A DNA stretch of 6,870 nucleotides, from assembly GCA_030591195.1 (NCBI GenBank), contig JAUVBO010000139.1, positions 1 to 6,870 of the forward strand, read 5' to 3'. The stretch comes from Pseudomonadota bacterium (GTDB taxonomy: Bacteria > Myxococcota > Polyangia > GCA-2747355 > JACKDQ01). Shown piece after piece: positions 1-6,557 of the stretch. A model generated the notes under the pieces. That model saw only the letters and a list, made by a program, of their open reading frames with translations, did no database searches and was not told the DNA's origin. Position 1 is the first letter of the stretch. Each line of letters opens with the position of its first letter. The position numbers were made by a program, and so were the translations under genes.

Positions 1-31
1 ACTCAATCTCGTTTAGGAATCGGAGGGTGAC

Positions 32-2215
32 ATGAGACCCAATCGTTTTCGATGGACACGTTTGTGCGGAATCCTCGGCGCCATGGCCCTGGCCACCGGA
101 TGCGGACCGCTCGCTCAGCAGCCCGCAGGAACCACAGGAGCCAAGGGAGACCACGCGGGCGCGCCGACGATCGCGCCGGCGACCCAGGTGACGACCTTCG
201 GCGCGGCGGGCGTCGACTTCGATCACTACCTGCAGCAAGCCGCCCAGAATGCCCCGACCTTCAGCGGAGGGATGGGCGGCGGTGGCGGCGGGGCGACCGA
301 AGCCTCGGCGGCGACCGAGTCGATCACCAACAACCAGGAGAGCGGCGTCGACGAGGGCGGCATCGTCAAGGCCCACGGCGACCACCTGGTGGTGCTGCGT
401 CGCGGCCGGCTGTTCACGATCGGCATCGACGGCGACCTGACGCCGACCTCTTTCGTCGACATCAACCCCGATCAGATGAGCTTCAAGGTCGCCACCGACG
501 CGGGCTTCACGCTCAACCTGCGGCAAGGGCCCAACACCAGCAGCCAGGTGCTCGCGGACATGCCCCGCGACGCCTGCCTGACCCGGGACCAGAGCCGACG
601 ACCGACCACCGGGTGGATGCCGGTGATCTACTACGACAGCGAGACCTACGAGCAGAAGGAGGGCTGGGCCAGCCGCGACTGGATCTCGGCGGTGGAGCGC
701 TGCGAGATGTACGGCTCGAACGTCTGGTACGACGAGATGCTGATGCACGACGACACGATCGTCGTGCTCGGCTTCAACTACCAGATGAGCGCCACCGAGC
801 TGAACCTGTTCCGCATCAATGCCCACGGCCAGCTGAGCCGGGTTGAAAACGGCCGCTACTTCCTCCGCTCCAACGACTACTACTCGAGCGACAACTACGC
901 CAGCCGCCTGGTCGACGACAAGCTGGTGTTCTACATGCCCTACAGCCTGCTGAACGCGACCTACAGCGGCAACCAGATGAGCTGGCAGCAAGCGGACCAG
1001 CTGCCGGCCCTGCGCCGGGGCCATGGCACCTGGGGCGAGCTGATCAACAAGGCCGAGATCTACATGCCGATGCAGCAGATCACGATGCCGGTGCTGCACA
1101 CCGTCGTCTCCTGCGACCTGGGGGCGACCAGGCTCAGCTGCGGCGCCATCGGCGTGATCGGCTCCTACTCGCGCAACTTCTACGTCGCGCCCGACGCGGT
1201 CTACCTCTGGCTGACCAACCGCGACTGGATGTCGGCCAGCTCGACCGAGGCGGACAACAGCGACGACGCGATGGCCTTCCGACTGCCGCTCGACGGCTCG
1301 GCGGTGGGCGCGCTGCGCGTCCAGGGCACGCCGGCGGACCAGTTCTCGTTCTCTCAGCGGGGCAACTACCTCAACGTCGTCGTCCACACCGGCGCCGCCG
1401 GCCAGTGGGGCTACAACCCCTACGCCGGCCCGGTGAAGGTCGCGCGGATCTGGCTGCGCCGCTTCGGTGCCGAGGCCAGGAAGCTGCCGAGCTACAGCTA
1501 CGCTCAGCTGATCCCGGCCGGCGACCACGGGACGATCAAGAACCGCTTCGTCGGCAACTGGCTGCTGGCCACCACACCGAACGTCTGGGGTGAAGAAGGC
1601 TCGGACGCCGAGCAGCGCCAGCGGACCCTCTATCTGCGCAACGTCGCCACCCGCAACACCGCCCGGCTGACCCTGACGCACGCCGGCGAGCGGCTCGATC
1701 TGCTCGGCGACCACGCGGTCGTCATCGGCTCGGCCACGGCCAACGGCGCGACGAGCCTCGGCGTGTCCTCGATCCGGCTGCCGACGAGCTACCGCGGCAC
1801 GCCGGAGATCGTCAGCACCTTCAGCCTGCCCGACGCGGCCCAGAGCGAGACGCGCAGCCACGGCTTCGGCTACAGCGCGGCGATGCGGTTGATCGGCCTG
1901 CCGATCACCGACATCGACTACAACAACCGCTGGAGCGTGGGCACCGCCCGGACGGTCTACCTCAGCGTCGACACCGACCTGGAGCTGAGCCGGGCCGGCG
2001 ACCTCGCCGCCGATCCGCAGAGCGCCAGCTGCAGCAGCTCGTGCCACGACTGGTATGGCAACGCCCGCCCGATCTTCTACCAGCACCAGGGCCAGGACCG
2101 GATGTTCGCCCTGATGGGATACGAGCTGATCGAGGGCGCGCTGAAGGAAAACACCTCCGACCGCTGGATCCAGGAGACCGGCCGCGTCGCCTTCTCATCG
2201 ATCCTCGACCAGTAG
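32..2215 (+). CDS. Exported beta-propeller lipoprotein with an SH3-like insertion
   Basis: 727 residues. The ATG is preceded by a strong GGAGGG Shine-Dalgarno at 22-27. The N-terminus has basic residues, a hydrophobic stretch and Leu-Ala-Thr-Gly-Cys with Cys24 as likely lipidation site; Ala at -3 makes the lipobox slightly non-ideal. A Gly-rich linker lies at about residues 79-87. Residues about 99-122 read TNNQESGVDEGGIVKAHGD, close to the opening of secreted proteins with a C-terminal beta-propeller domain distantly related to WD40 (family usually reads TNxQxxGVDEaDIVKtdG). Residues about 150-222 look like a bacterial SH3 domain (LNLRQGPNTSSQVL, later GWASRDWI) inserted early in the propeller. 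A CX3C pair (Cys667, Cys671) near the C-terminus could form a disulfide. The job is probably cell-envelope binding or scaffolding; no catalytic motif is seen. Confidence is high for a real exported gene, moderate for the propeller, lower for the SH3 call. Confidence 0.82.
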   Translation: MRPNRFRWTRLCGILGAMALATGCGPLAQQPAGTTGAKGDHAGAPTIAPATQVTTFGAAGVDFDHYLQQAAQNAPTFSGGMGGGGGGATEASAATESITNNQESGVDEGGIVKAHGDHLVVLRRGRLFTIGIDGDLTPTSFVDINPDQMSFKVATDAGFTLNLRQGPNTSSQVLADMPRDACLTRDQSRRPTTGWMPVIYYDSETYEQKEGWASRDWISAVERCEMYGSNVWYDEMLMHDDTIVVLGFNYQMSATELNLFRINAHGQLSRVENGRYFLRSNDYYSSDNYASRLVDDKLVFYMPYSLLNATYSGNQMSWQQADQLPALRRGHGTWGELINKAEIYMPMQQITMPVLHTVVSCDLGATRLSCGAIGVIGSYSRNFYVAPDAVYLWLTNRDWMSASSTEADNSDDAMAFRLPLDGSAVGALRVQGTPADQFSFSQRGNYLNVVVHTGAAGQWGYNPYAGPVKVARIWLRRFGAEARKLPSYSYAQLIPAGDHGTIKNRFVGNWLLATTPNVWGEEGSDAEQRQRTLYLRNVATRNTARLTLTHAGERLDLLGDHAVVIGSATANGATSLGVSSIRLPTSYRGTPEIVSTFSLPDAAQSETRSHGFGYSAAMRLIGLPITDIDYNNRWSVGTARTVYLSVDTDLELSRAGDLAADPQSASCSSSCHDWYGNARPIFYQHQGQDRMFALMGYELIEGALKENTSDRWIQETGRVAFSSILDQ

Positions 2216-2239
2216 AACCCGACACCCACAACACAGCAA

Positions 2240-2262
2240 CATGGTCGGCGTTGCCGACCGTG
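2240..2262 (+). promoter_or_regulatory. Intercistronic hairpin just upstream of the Shine-Dalgarno of the next gene
   Basis: CATGGTCGGC pairs with GCCGACCGTG around a GTT loop, giving a 10-bp stem that includes one G-U pair; the inner seven pairs are perfect. It sits in the 62-bp gap after the propeller gene and ends one base before the TAGGAGAG ribosome-binding region at 2263-2270. No T-run follows, so it is a poor match to an intrinsic terminator. An mRNA-processing or stability element, or a translation-modulating stem, fits better. The structure is seen directly; its function is inference. Confidence 0.5.
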
Positions 2263-2277
2263 TAGGAGAGTAGTGCG

Positions 2278-3060
2278 ATGCAATCCAAAATGTGCGTTTC
2301 CTCGCGTTGGCGTTCGATCGGTTCCGGGCTGGTTCTGGGGTGCGCGATGGTGGCCCTGCTGCTGTCGTCGGCGCCAGCAGACGCAGGGGGATCGTTCAGG
2401 ATGAGCCGGTTCAATGACCGCAGGGCGGTCAAGGGTGCCATCGGCAAGGTGATGCGTCGGCTTCCCCGCAGCGGAACGATCGGCGAGGTGCCCGGCGCCC
2501 AGGGCAAGTGGATCCCCAACCAGACGGGGGCCAAGGGTGGTGGTGGCAGTGGCGGCGCCCTCAGCTTCTCCTCCACCGCGGTGGAGTTCAACCTCCGGCA
2601 GGGCGACCTGCACGTGGTCCAGCTGCCGACCGGGATCGGCTACAAGAAGATCTACCTCGCCGTGGGCAAGATGCAGAATGGCGGCAACAAGCATCGTTCC
2701 GGCGCCCGCTACGTCGCGGTGGTGACCCCGGATCCCAGCAGCCGCAAGGGCTATCAGGTGCTGGGCTCGGTCAACCACGGGCTGTCCATCGTTGGGGCCG
2801 GCAGCATCCAGGAGGCACGCGCCGCCACCCGCAACCACGTCTACAGCCGCGACCGCCGGCTGGGCAAGGGCGACCGGGCCCAGCTCGGCACCCAGCTCGG
2901 CCAGCTGAAGCGCGCCCTCCGCCAGCGCAGCGTCTCGGGCCAGCAACAGGCAGCCCGCGACATCGTCAACACCCTGATCGGTCCCGAGGCCCTGAAGGCG
3001 CAGGGCCTCAGCGGCGCGCTCCGACCCTGGCACGGCTCGTATGACCAGTGGGGGTTCTGA
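2278..3060 (+). CDS. Secreted basic protein of unknown function
   Basis: 260 residues, with the ATG 7 bases after a TAGGAGAG Shine-Dalgarno. The N-terminus is a clear Sec signal peptide: Arg-rich n-region, hydrophobic core around residues 17-31 and an Ala-Asp-Ala cleavage site near residue 36. The mature protein (about 224 residues) starts basic, has a Gly-rich linker at residues 87-93 (GGGGSGG), then a probable beta-rich part (about 94-165) and a Lys/Arg/Gln-rich helical C-terminal part ending in WHGSYDQWGF. After the signal peptide there are no cysteines, no catalytic motif and no membrane segment. I do not recognise the family. It lies 62 bp behind the propeller lipoprotein on the same strand, so co-transcription is plausible and the two may work together in the envelope. 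The long open frame on the opposite strand here is judged a GC-driven shadow. Confidence 0.75.
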   Translation: MQSKMCVSSRWRSIGSGLVLGCAMVALLLSSAPADAGGSFRMSRFNDRRAVKGAIGKVMRRLPRSGTIGEVPGAQGKWIPNQTGAKGGGGSGGALSFSSTAVEFNLRQGDLHVVQLPTGIGYKKIYLAVGKMQNGGNKHRSGARYVAVVTPDPSSRKGYQVLGSVNHGLSIVGAGSIQEARAATRNHVYSRDRRLGKGDRAQLGTQLGQLKRALRQRSVSGQQQAARDIVNTLIGPEALKAQGLSGALRPWHGSYDQWGF

Positions 3061-3085
3061 GCGGCACCCCTCCCCTTAGCCCTGG

Positions 3086-3113
3086 GCCGAAGAAGCCAAA
3101 GTCCACTTTCGGC
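3086..3113. terminator. Possible weak hairpin between convergent genes
   Basis: GCCGAA (3086-3091) can pair with TTCGGC (3108-3113) across a 16-base loop, in the 88-bp gap between the convergent genes ending at 3060 (+) and 3149 (-). The location suits a shared terminator, but the loop is large and no T-tract follows on either strand, so the call is weak. Confidence 0.2.
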
Positions 3114-3148
3114 GGGCATTTCCCCCACCCTGCGGCCCTTACACGCTG

Positions 3149-3835
3149 CTATGACACGAAGCGCCCGCGAAAGGCGCGAACCACCAGCTGAGCCGCCTGC
3201 TCGGCGGGCAGCGTGGCGGTGTTGATCACCAGATCGTAGTCGAGCGGGTCACCGACCACGCCGTTGAAGTGGAGCCGGCAATAGGCCGCCCGCGCGCCGT
3301 CCTTGGCCAGCACCGCGACGCGGGCCTCGGTGGTGGCCAGCTGCAGCAGCTGGCCGACGACCCGCACGCGGTGTTCGAGCGGGGCGATGGTCCGCACCCG
3401 GAGCGTGCAGCGCGGATCGAGGATCCGGTAGGCCCCGCGGCCGATGATCACGCACCTGCCGTGGCGCGCGAGCGCGAGCAACAGCTGCGAGCGGTGGCGG
3501 TTGTAGTCCGTCGCCGTGAGCAACTGGGTGTCGAACAGGTTGGCGATGAACTCGTCGATCCAGCTGCGCGTCCGCTGATCGAGCGACTCGACGACCATCT
3601 CGCGAACCTTGGCCGACTCGGCCACTCGGCTGACCAGCTCGCGGTCGAACAGATCGAACTCGAGCGCCTTCGCGACGAGCTCGCCGATCTCGACCCCGTG
3701 GCTGCCATAGGCGTTCGAGAGAGCGATCACCGGCGGCGGCGTCCGCGGCTCTACCTCCCGCTCCAGACGGCGGTTGGTCTCCCAGCGACCGATCTGCTCG
3801 TTGATGATCTCGGTGATCCTCCGCCTTCTCCTCAT
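3149..3835 (-). CDS. Cytidylate-kinase-like family protein
   Basis: 228 residues from the ATG at 3835-3833. This start is preferred over an upstream in-frame ATG at 3934 because GGGGAGG lies 5 bases before it (3841-3847) and a sigma-54-like promoter lies between the two candidates. The pattern fits the cytidylate-kinase-like family (P-loop NMP-kinase fold): a nucleotide-binding loop at about residues 40-51 (SNAYGSHGVEIG), FDREL shortly after, the typical CVIIGRGAYRIL strand, VRTIAPLEHRV, and near the end DPLDYDLVINT, where the family typically has DP..YDLvlNT. The first about 30 residues are a basic and acidic charged helix not needed for the fold. The loop differs from the usual SRxxGSGG form (Ser-Asn for Ser-Arg, His for the second Gly), so true CMP-kinase activity is doubtful. 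It is divergent from the radical SAM operon; a link to it is not shown. Confidence 0.85.
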   Translation of the reverse strand: MRRRRRITEIINEQIGRWETNRRLEREVEPRTPPPVIALSNAYGSHGVEIGELVAKALEFDLFDRELVSRVAESAKVREMVVESLDQRTRSWIDEFIANLFDTQLLTATDYNRHRSQLLLALARHGRCVIIGRGAYRILDPRCTLRVRTIAPLEHRVRVVGQLLQLATTEARVAVLAKDGARAAYCRLHFNGVVGDPLDYDLVINTATLPAEQAAQLVVRAFRGRFVS

Positions 3836-3840
3836 CGCGC

Positions 3841-3847
3841 CCTCCCC
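3841..3847 (-). promoter_or_regulatory. Shine-Dalgarno fixing the start of the cytidylate-kinase-like gene
   Basis: On the minus strand GGGGAGG lies 5 bases before the ATG at 3835. It decides between this start and the longer form from 3934, whose extra 33 residues (rich in Gly, Thr, Ala) have no family resemblance. Confidence 0.75.
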
Positions 3848-3871
3848 GGCCGTGGTCTTGCCGGGCAAGGA

Positions 3872-3887
3872 TGCAGCCGCCGTGCCA
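3872..3887 (-). promoter_or_regulatory. Sigma-54 (-24/-12) promoter of the cytidylate-kinase-like gene
   Basis: Minus strand reads TGGCACGGCGGCTGCA. The sigma-54 consensus is TGGCACG, four free bases, then TTGCA/T; the only departure is C for the first T of the -12 element. The invariant GG and GC are separated by the required 10 bases. Transcription would begin near 3861, giving a leader of about 26 bases that contains the ribosome-binding site. Such promoters need an enhancer-binding activator, which suggests signal-dependent expression. The match is seen; function is inferred. Confidence 0.55.
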
Positions 3888-3926
3888 CCTTGGGGGCGCG
3901 TGACGCCGAGGGGCTCACGATTGATC

Positions 3927-3936
3927 CGGTGCACCG
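3927..3936. promoter_or_regulatory. Perfect 10-bp palindrome, possible operator
   Basis: CGGTGCACCG is its own reverse complement. It lies in the divergent gap, about 65-75 bases upstream of the predicted sigma-54 start of the kinase-like gene and 71 bases before the radical SAM start codon. It could be half of an activator or repressor site serving either gene. Only one copy is seen, and short GC-rich palindromes occur by chance. Confidence 0.2.
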
Positions 3937-4006
3937 TCGGTGCCGCTGTGCAATGCTCTGGTGGGTTGCCTGTAGGCCTTGCTGCTGCTCGGGAGCGGTT
4001 GTACCG

Positions 4007-5155
4007 ATGCTGCCGTCGAAGAAGACGATCACCCTGATCCTGACCAAGGACTGCAACCTACGCTGCGGCTACTGCTACCTGGTCCACAAGAGCAGGGGCC
4101 AGCGGATGCCGTTCGAGGTCGCCCAGCGGGTGGTCGACTACCTCCTCGAGAATCAGGACCTGTTCGCGGAGGACGAGGCGATCTGGGACTTCATGGGTGG
4201 CGAGCCGCTGCTCGAGGCCGAGCGGATCGAACGGATCATCGAGTACATCCGCCAGCGCGCCTACGACCTCGACCACCCGTGGTTCGCCCGCTCGTGGTTC
4301 AGCATCTCCTCCAACGGCGTGCTCTACCAGACGCCCGCGGTGCAGCGGCTGGTGAAGCGCTACCAGAACCAGCTCGAGCTGATGATCACCATCGATGGTC
4401 CCCAGCACGTCCACGACCGCGAGCGGGTCTTCGCCGACGGCAGCGGTAGCTACCAGCAGGTGGTGGCCAACATCCCCCTCTGGCTGGCCCAGTTCCCCCA
4501 CGCCTCGACCAAGGTCACCATCGCCCACGACACCCTGCCGTTCGTCGCCGAGTCGGTCGGCCACCTGTTCGAGCTTGGGATCAAGCACGTCAACGCCAAC
4601 GTCGTCTTCGAGGACGTCTGGCAGCCGGGAGACGACCTGGTGCTCGAGGAGCAGCTCGACAAGCTCGGTGAGGCGATGATCGCGCGCGGGCTGTGGCGGG
4701 ACCACGAGTGCTCGCTGTTTGGCCGCCACCTGGGCCAGCCCCTCGACCCGGTGCGCGACACCACCAACTGGTGCGGCCCCGGCCGGATGCTCGCCGTCGA
4801 CGTCGACGGCACCTTCTACCCCTGCAACCGGTTCATCGACTTCTCGCTCGCCAAGCGCACGGCGCGAGCCATCGGCAGCCTCGACGAGGGACTGGACCTC
4901 AACCGCCTCCGGCCGTTTCTCGCGCTGACCCGCCAGGCCCAGAGCCCCGACGAGTGCTTGTCCTGCGAGGTCGCCTCCGGCTGCGCCTGGTGCCAGGGAC
5001 ACAACTACGACTGCGCCGCGACGTCGACGATCTACCAGCGGGCGACCTACATCTGCGCGATGCACAAGGCCCGGGTCCGGGCCAACCGCCGCTACTGGGC
5101 GCGGGTGCAGCAGGCGATCGACCAACAGGGCGACGACGGAGGCTCGCGCGCATGA
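4007..5155 (+). CDS. Radical SAM/SPASM peptide maturase, CXXX-repeat-target type
   Basis: 382 residues from ATG 4007, with GGGAG at 3991-3995 upstream (11-base spacing). The radical SAM cluster motif is Cys16-X3-Cys20-X2-Cys23 (DCNLRCGYCY), which binds the [4Fe-4S] cluster that cleaves S-adenosylmethionine; GGEP follows at residues 64-67. The C-terminal SPASM domain carries Cys256-X11-Gly-X4-Cys273, then Cys317-X2-Cys320-X5-Cys326-X2-Cys329, Cys336 and Cys350, ligands for auxiliary clusters. The WCQGHNYD stretch after Cys326 and the partner gene resemble radical SAM maturases assigned to CXXX-repeat peptides (from memory of that family). Likely role: cytoplasmic installation of radical-dependent crosslinks, such as thioethers from Cys, on a ribosomal peptide. 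The frame stays open upstream to 3269, but that part is antisense to the kinase-like gene and lacks family features. It overlaps the next gene by ATGA, implying translational coupling. Confidence 0.9.
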   Translation: MLPSKKTITLILTKDCNLRCGYCYLVHKSRGQRMPFEVAQRVVDYLLENQDLFAEDEAIWDFMGGEPLLEAERIERIIEYIRQRAYDLDHPWFARSWFSISSNGVLYQTPAVQRLVKRYQNQLELMITIDGPQHVHDRERVFADGSGSYQQVVANIPLWLAQFPHASTKVTIAHDTLPFVAESVGHLFELGIKHVNANVVFEDVWQPGDDLVLEEQLDKLGEAMIARGLWRDHECSLFGRHLGQPLDPVRDTTNWCGPGRMLAVDVDGTFYPCNRFIDFSLAKRTARAIGSLDEGLDLNRLRPFLALTRQAQSPDECLSCEVASGCAWCQGHNYDCAATSTIYQRATYICAMHKARVRANRRYWARVQQAIDQQGDDGGSRA

Positions 5156-6501
5156 GATCGCTGATCGCGCTGCTCGACGGCGGCGCGCCCTCCTTCTGCT
5201 GCTACGAGGTCGAGGTCGACCCGCAGGCGCCGAGGATGTCGCTCGAGGTCTTTCGCGCGGTGCTCTCCTTCGCCGAGGCCCGCGAGCTGGCGCTGCAGGT
5301 GCTCGCCGGGGCCGACGGCGTCCCCCGGGAGGTCCGCGAGCTGCTCGCCGGTCGGCGGGCCGTCTGCTACGTGCCGGCCACGGCGGAGAGGGCCGCAGTC
5401 AGCGCCGACGACGTGGTGATCTTCGATCTGGCGACCGCCGACCCGACCTGCCTCGAGCCGGGCCGGCAGCTGATCGCCATCCTGCGCGTGGCCGCCGGGG
5501 AGCTCGGTGGCTGGCCCGACGTCTGGGCCGAGCTCGCCACCCGCGTGCAGCGCGTGGTGGTGGTGCTGCGCGGCGTCGACCGCTTCACCGAGGCGGACAT
5601 CGAGCGTCACGCCGACGCGCTGCGCCGGGCGTCCAGTGTGCTCGAGGAGCAGCTGCTCGCCGGTCGCGGCTGGGAGCTCAACCTGCTCACCGACCGGATG
5701 GTCCTGACCGAGCCCACCGAGTGCGGCGCGGGGATCGAGCACCTGACGGTGGCACCGGACGGCAGGTTCTTCATCTGCCCGGGCTTCGCGGCGGACAGCT
5801 TGATCGCCGCCGGGGCGACGGCGGTCGGGCAGCTCCCCGACGAGCCCGCCCTGGCCAACCGCCAGCTGCTGACCCGCCAGCGAGCGCCGATCTGCGCGCT
5901 CTGCGACGCCTACCACTGCCGGCGCTGCGTCTACCTCAACCAGCGCGCGACCCTCGAGCTCAACACGCCCTCGTGGCAGGCCTGCCGCGTGGCCCACCTC
6001 GAGCGCGAGGCCTCCCGGCGGTTGCTCGACAAGCTCCAGCAGCGCGGCCAGCTCACCGGGGTGCCCGCGATCGGCGAGCTGAGCTACGATGACCCGCTGG
6101 AGCAGATCACCGGCAAGAAGATGCGCCAGCCGGTGGTGCCACGCCCGGCGCTGCCCGAGGTCCCGCTGACGACCAGCGAGCCCCGCCGGGAGACAACCAA
6201 GGAGTGTTCCGTGGAGCAGAGAAAGCCCGTCGGCCAAGTGACCCCCGAGGAGAGAGACGAGATCCGCCAGATCTTCCTCCGCAAGAGCGCGCTCGCCGAG
6301 CTGTTCCTGACCCTGCTCAAGCTCGACCAGCAGTCGCTGGCCGACAACCCGCTCTACGAGAAGCTCGTCCTGGACATGGGCGAGACCACCGTGCGTTTCC
6401 AGAGCTGGTGGGACGCCAAGGCCCTGGCCTACGGCTGGCAGGGTCGGGCGGGAGGCAACTGGTCGATCGACTTCGCCAGCTGCGAGGTGTTCCTCAACTG
6501 A
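5152..6501 (+). CDS. CXXX-repeat peptide maturase fused to a modification-system protein
   Basis: 449 residues from ATG 5152, 9 bases after GGAGG (5138-5142); the ATG overlaps the stop of the radical SAM gene. Residues 1-190 open with MRSLIALLDGGAPSFCCYEV and alternate strands and helices, like a TIM-barrel-derived fold, but have no CX3CX2C. Residues 191-278 hold a SPASM-like set: Cys191-X12-Gly204-X4-Cys209, Cys248-X2-Cys251-X4-Cys256-X2-Cys259, then Cys278. This fits the partner maturase of CXXX-repeat cassettes. Residues about 300-353 form a Pro/Thr/charged linker. Residues 354-449 match my recollection of the separate small 'CXXX repeat peptide modification system protein': TPEERDEIR, a Trp-Trp at 419-420, and GGNWSIDFASCEVFL at the end. 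No stop separates the parts. The small domain may aid peptide recognition; this is inference. Family assignment is from pattern memory. Confidence 0.8.
   Translation: MRSLIALLDGGAPSFCCYEVEVDPQAPRMSLEVFRAVLSFAEARELALQVLAGADGVPREVRELLAGRRAVCYVPATAERAAVSADDVVIFDLATADPTCLEPGRQLIAILRVAAGELGGWPDVWAELATRVQRVVVVLRGVDRFTEADIERHADALRRASSVLEEQLLAGRGWELNLLTDRMVLTEPTECGAGIEHLTVAPDGRFFICPGFAADSLIAAGATAVGQLPDEPALANRQLLTRQRAPICALCDAYHCRRCVYLNQRATLELNTPSWQACRVAHLEREASRRLLDKLQQRGQLTGVPAIGELSYDDPLEQITGKKMRQPVVPRPALPEVPLTTSEPRRETTKECSVEQRKPVGQVTPEERDEIRQIFLRKSALAELFLTLLKLDQQSLADNPLYEKLVLDMGETTVRFQSWWDAKALAYGWQGRAGGNWSIDFASCEVFLN
6199..6213 (+). promoter_or_regulatory. Internal Shine-Dalgarno plus GTG start inside the maturase fusion
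   Basis: AAGGAG at 6199-6204 lies 6 bases before an in-frame GTG at 6211. Initiation there would give a 96-residue protein (VEQRKPVGQVTPEERDEIR...) covering exactly the C-terminal domain, about the size of that component when it is a separate gene. The locus may therefore make both the 449-residue fusion and the free small protein, or descend from two genes joined by stop-codon loss. The site is seen; its use is inferred. Confidence 0.5.
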
Positions 6502-6512
6502 CACGGCCGCGG

Positions 6513-6542
6513 TTGACTTCACCCACCCTGCGCCGCGAAAAT
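6513..6542 (+). promoter_or_regulatory. Possible sigma-70-type promoter ahead of the repeat protein gene
   Basis: TTGACT (6513-6518) and GAAAAT (6537-6542) are separated by 18 bases, matching the -35 and -10 consensus at 5/6 and 4/6 positions. It lies in the 56-bp gap after the maturase gene. A start near 6549 would leave only about 9 bases before the ATG at 6558, which fits the absence of a clear Shine-Dalgarno there. The call is tentative. Confidence 0.35.
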
Positions 6543-6557
6543 GGTTGTCACCGCCCG

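Noticed and set aside
2030..2044. CSSSC in the propeller lipoprotein as a CXXX-repeat substrate
   Set aside because: Only one CX3C is present, not a repeat, and the gene is separated from the maturases by an opposite-strand gene. A disulfide is more likely.
2240..2262. Intrinsic terminator after the propeller gene
   Set aside because: No T-run follows the stem; the next bases are a ribosome-binding site.
2077..3033. 318-codon minus-strand open frame opposite the secreted protein gene
   Set aside because: The plus-strand gene has a ribosome-binding site and a good signal peptide; the minus frame has neither and overlaps the end of the propeller gene.
3836..3934. Longer start (ATG at 3934) for the cytidylate-kinase-like protein
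   Set aside because: It would place the start upstream of the predicted sigma-54 promoter, and the shorter start has a far better ribosome-binding site.
3269..4006. Upstream extension of the radical SAM frame (246 extra codons, with another in-frame ATG at 3953)
   Set aside because: It runs antisense through the well-supported cytidylate-kinase-like gene, has an Arg/Leu/Asp/Glu-rich composition typical of GC-rich shadow frames and no domain features. The family motif begins just after the ATG at 4007.
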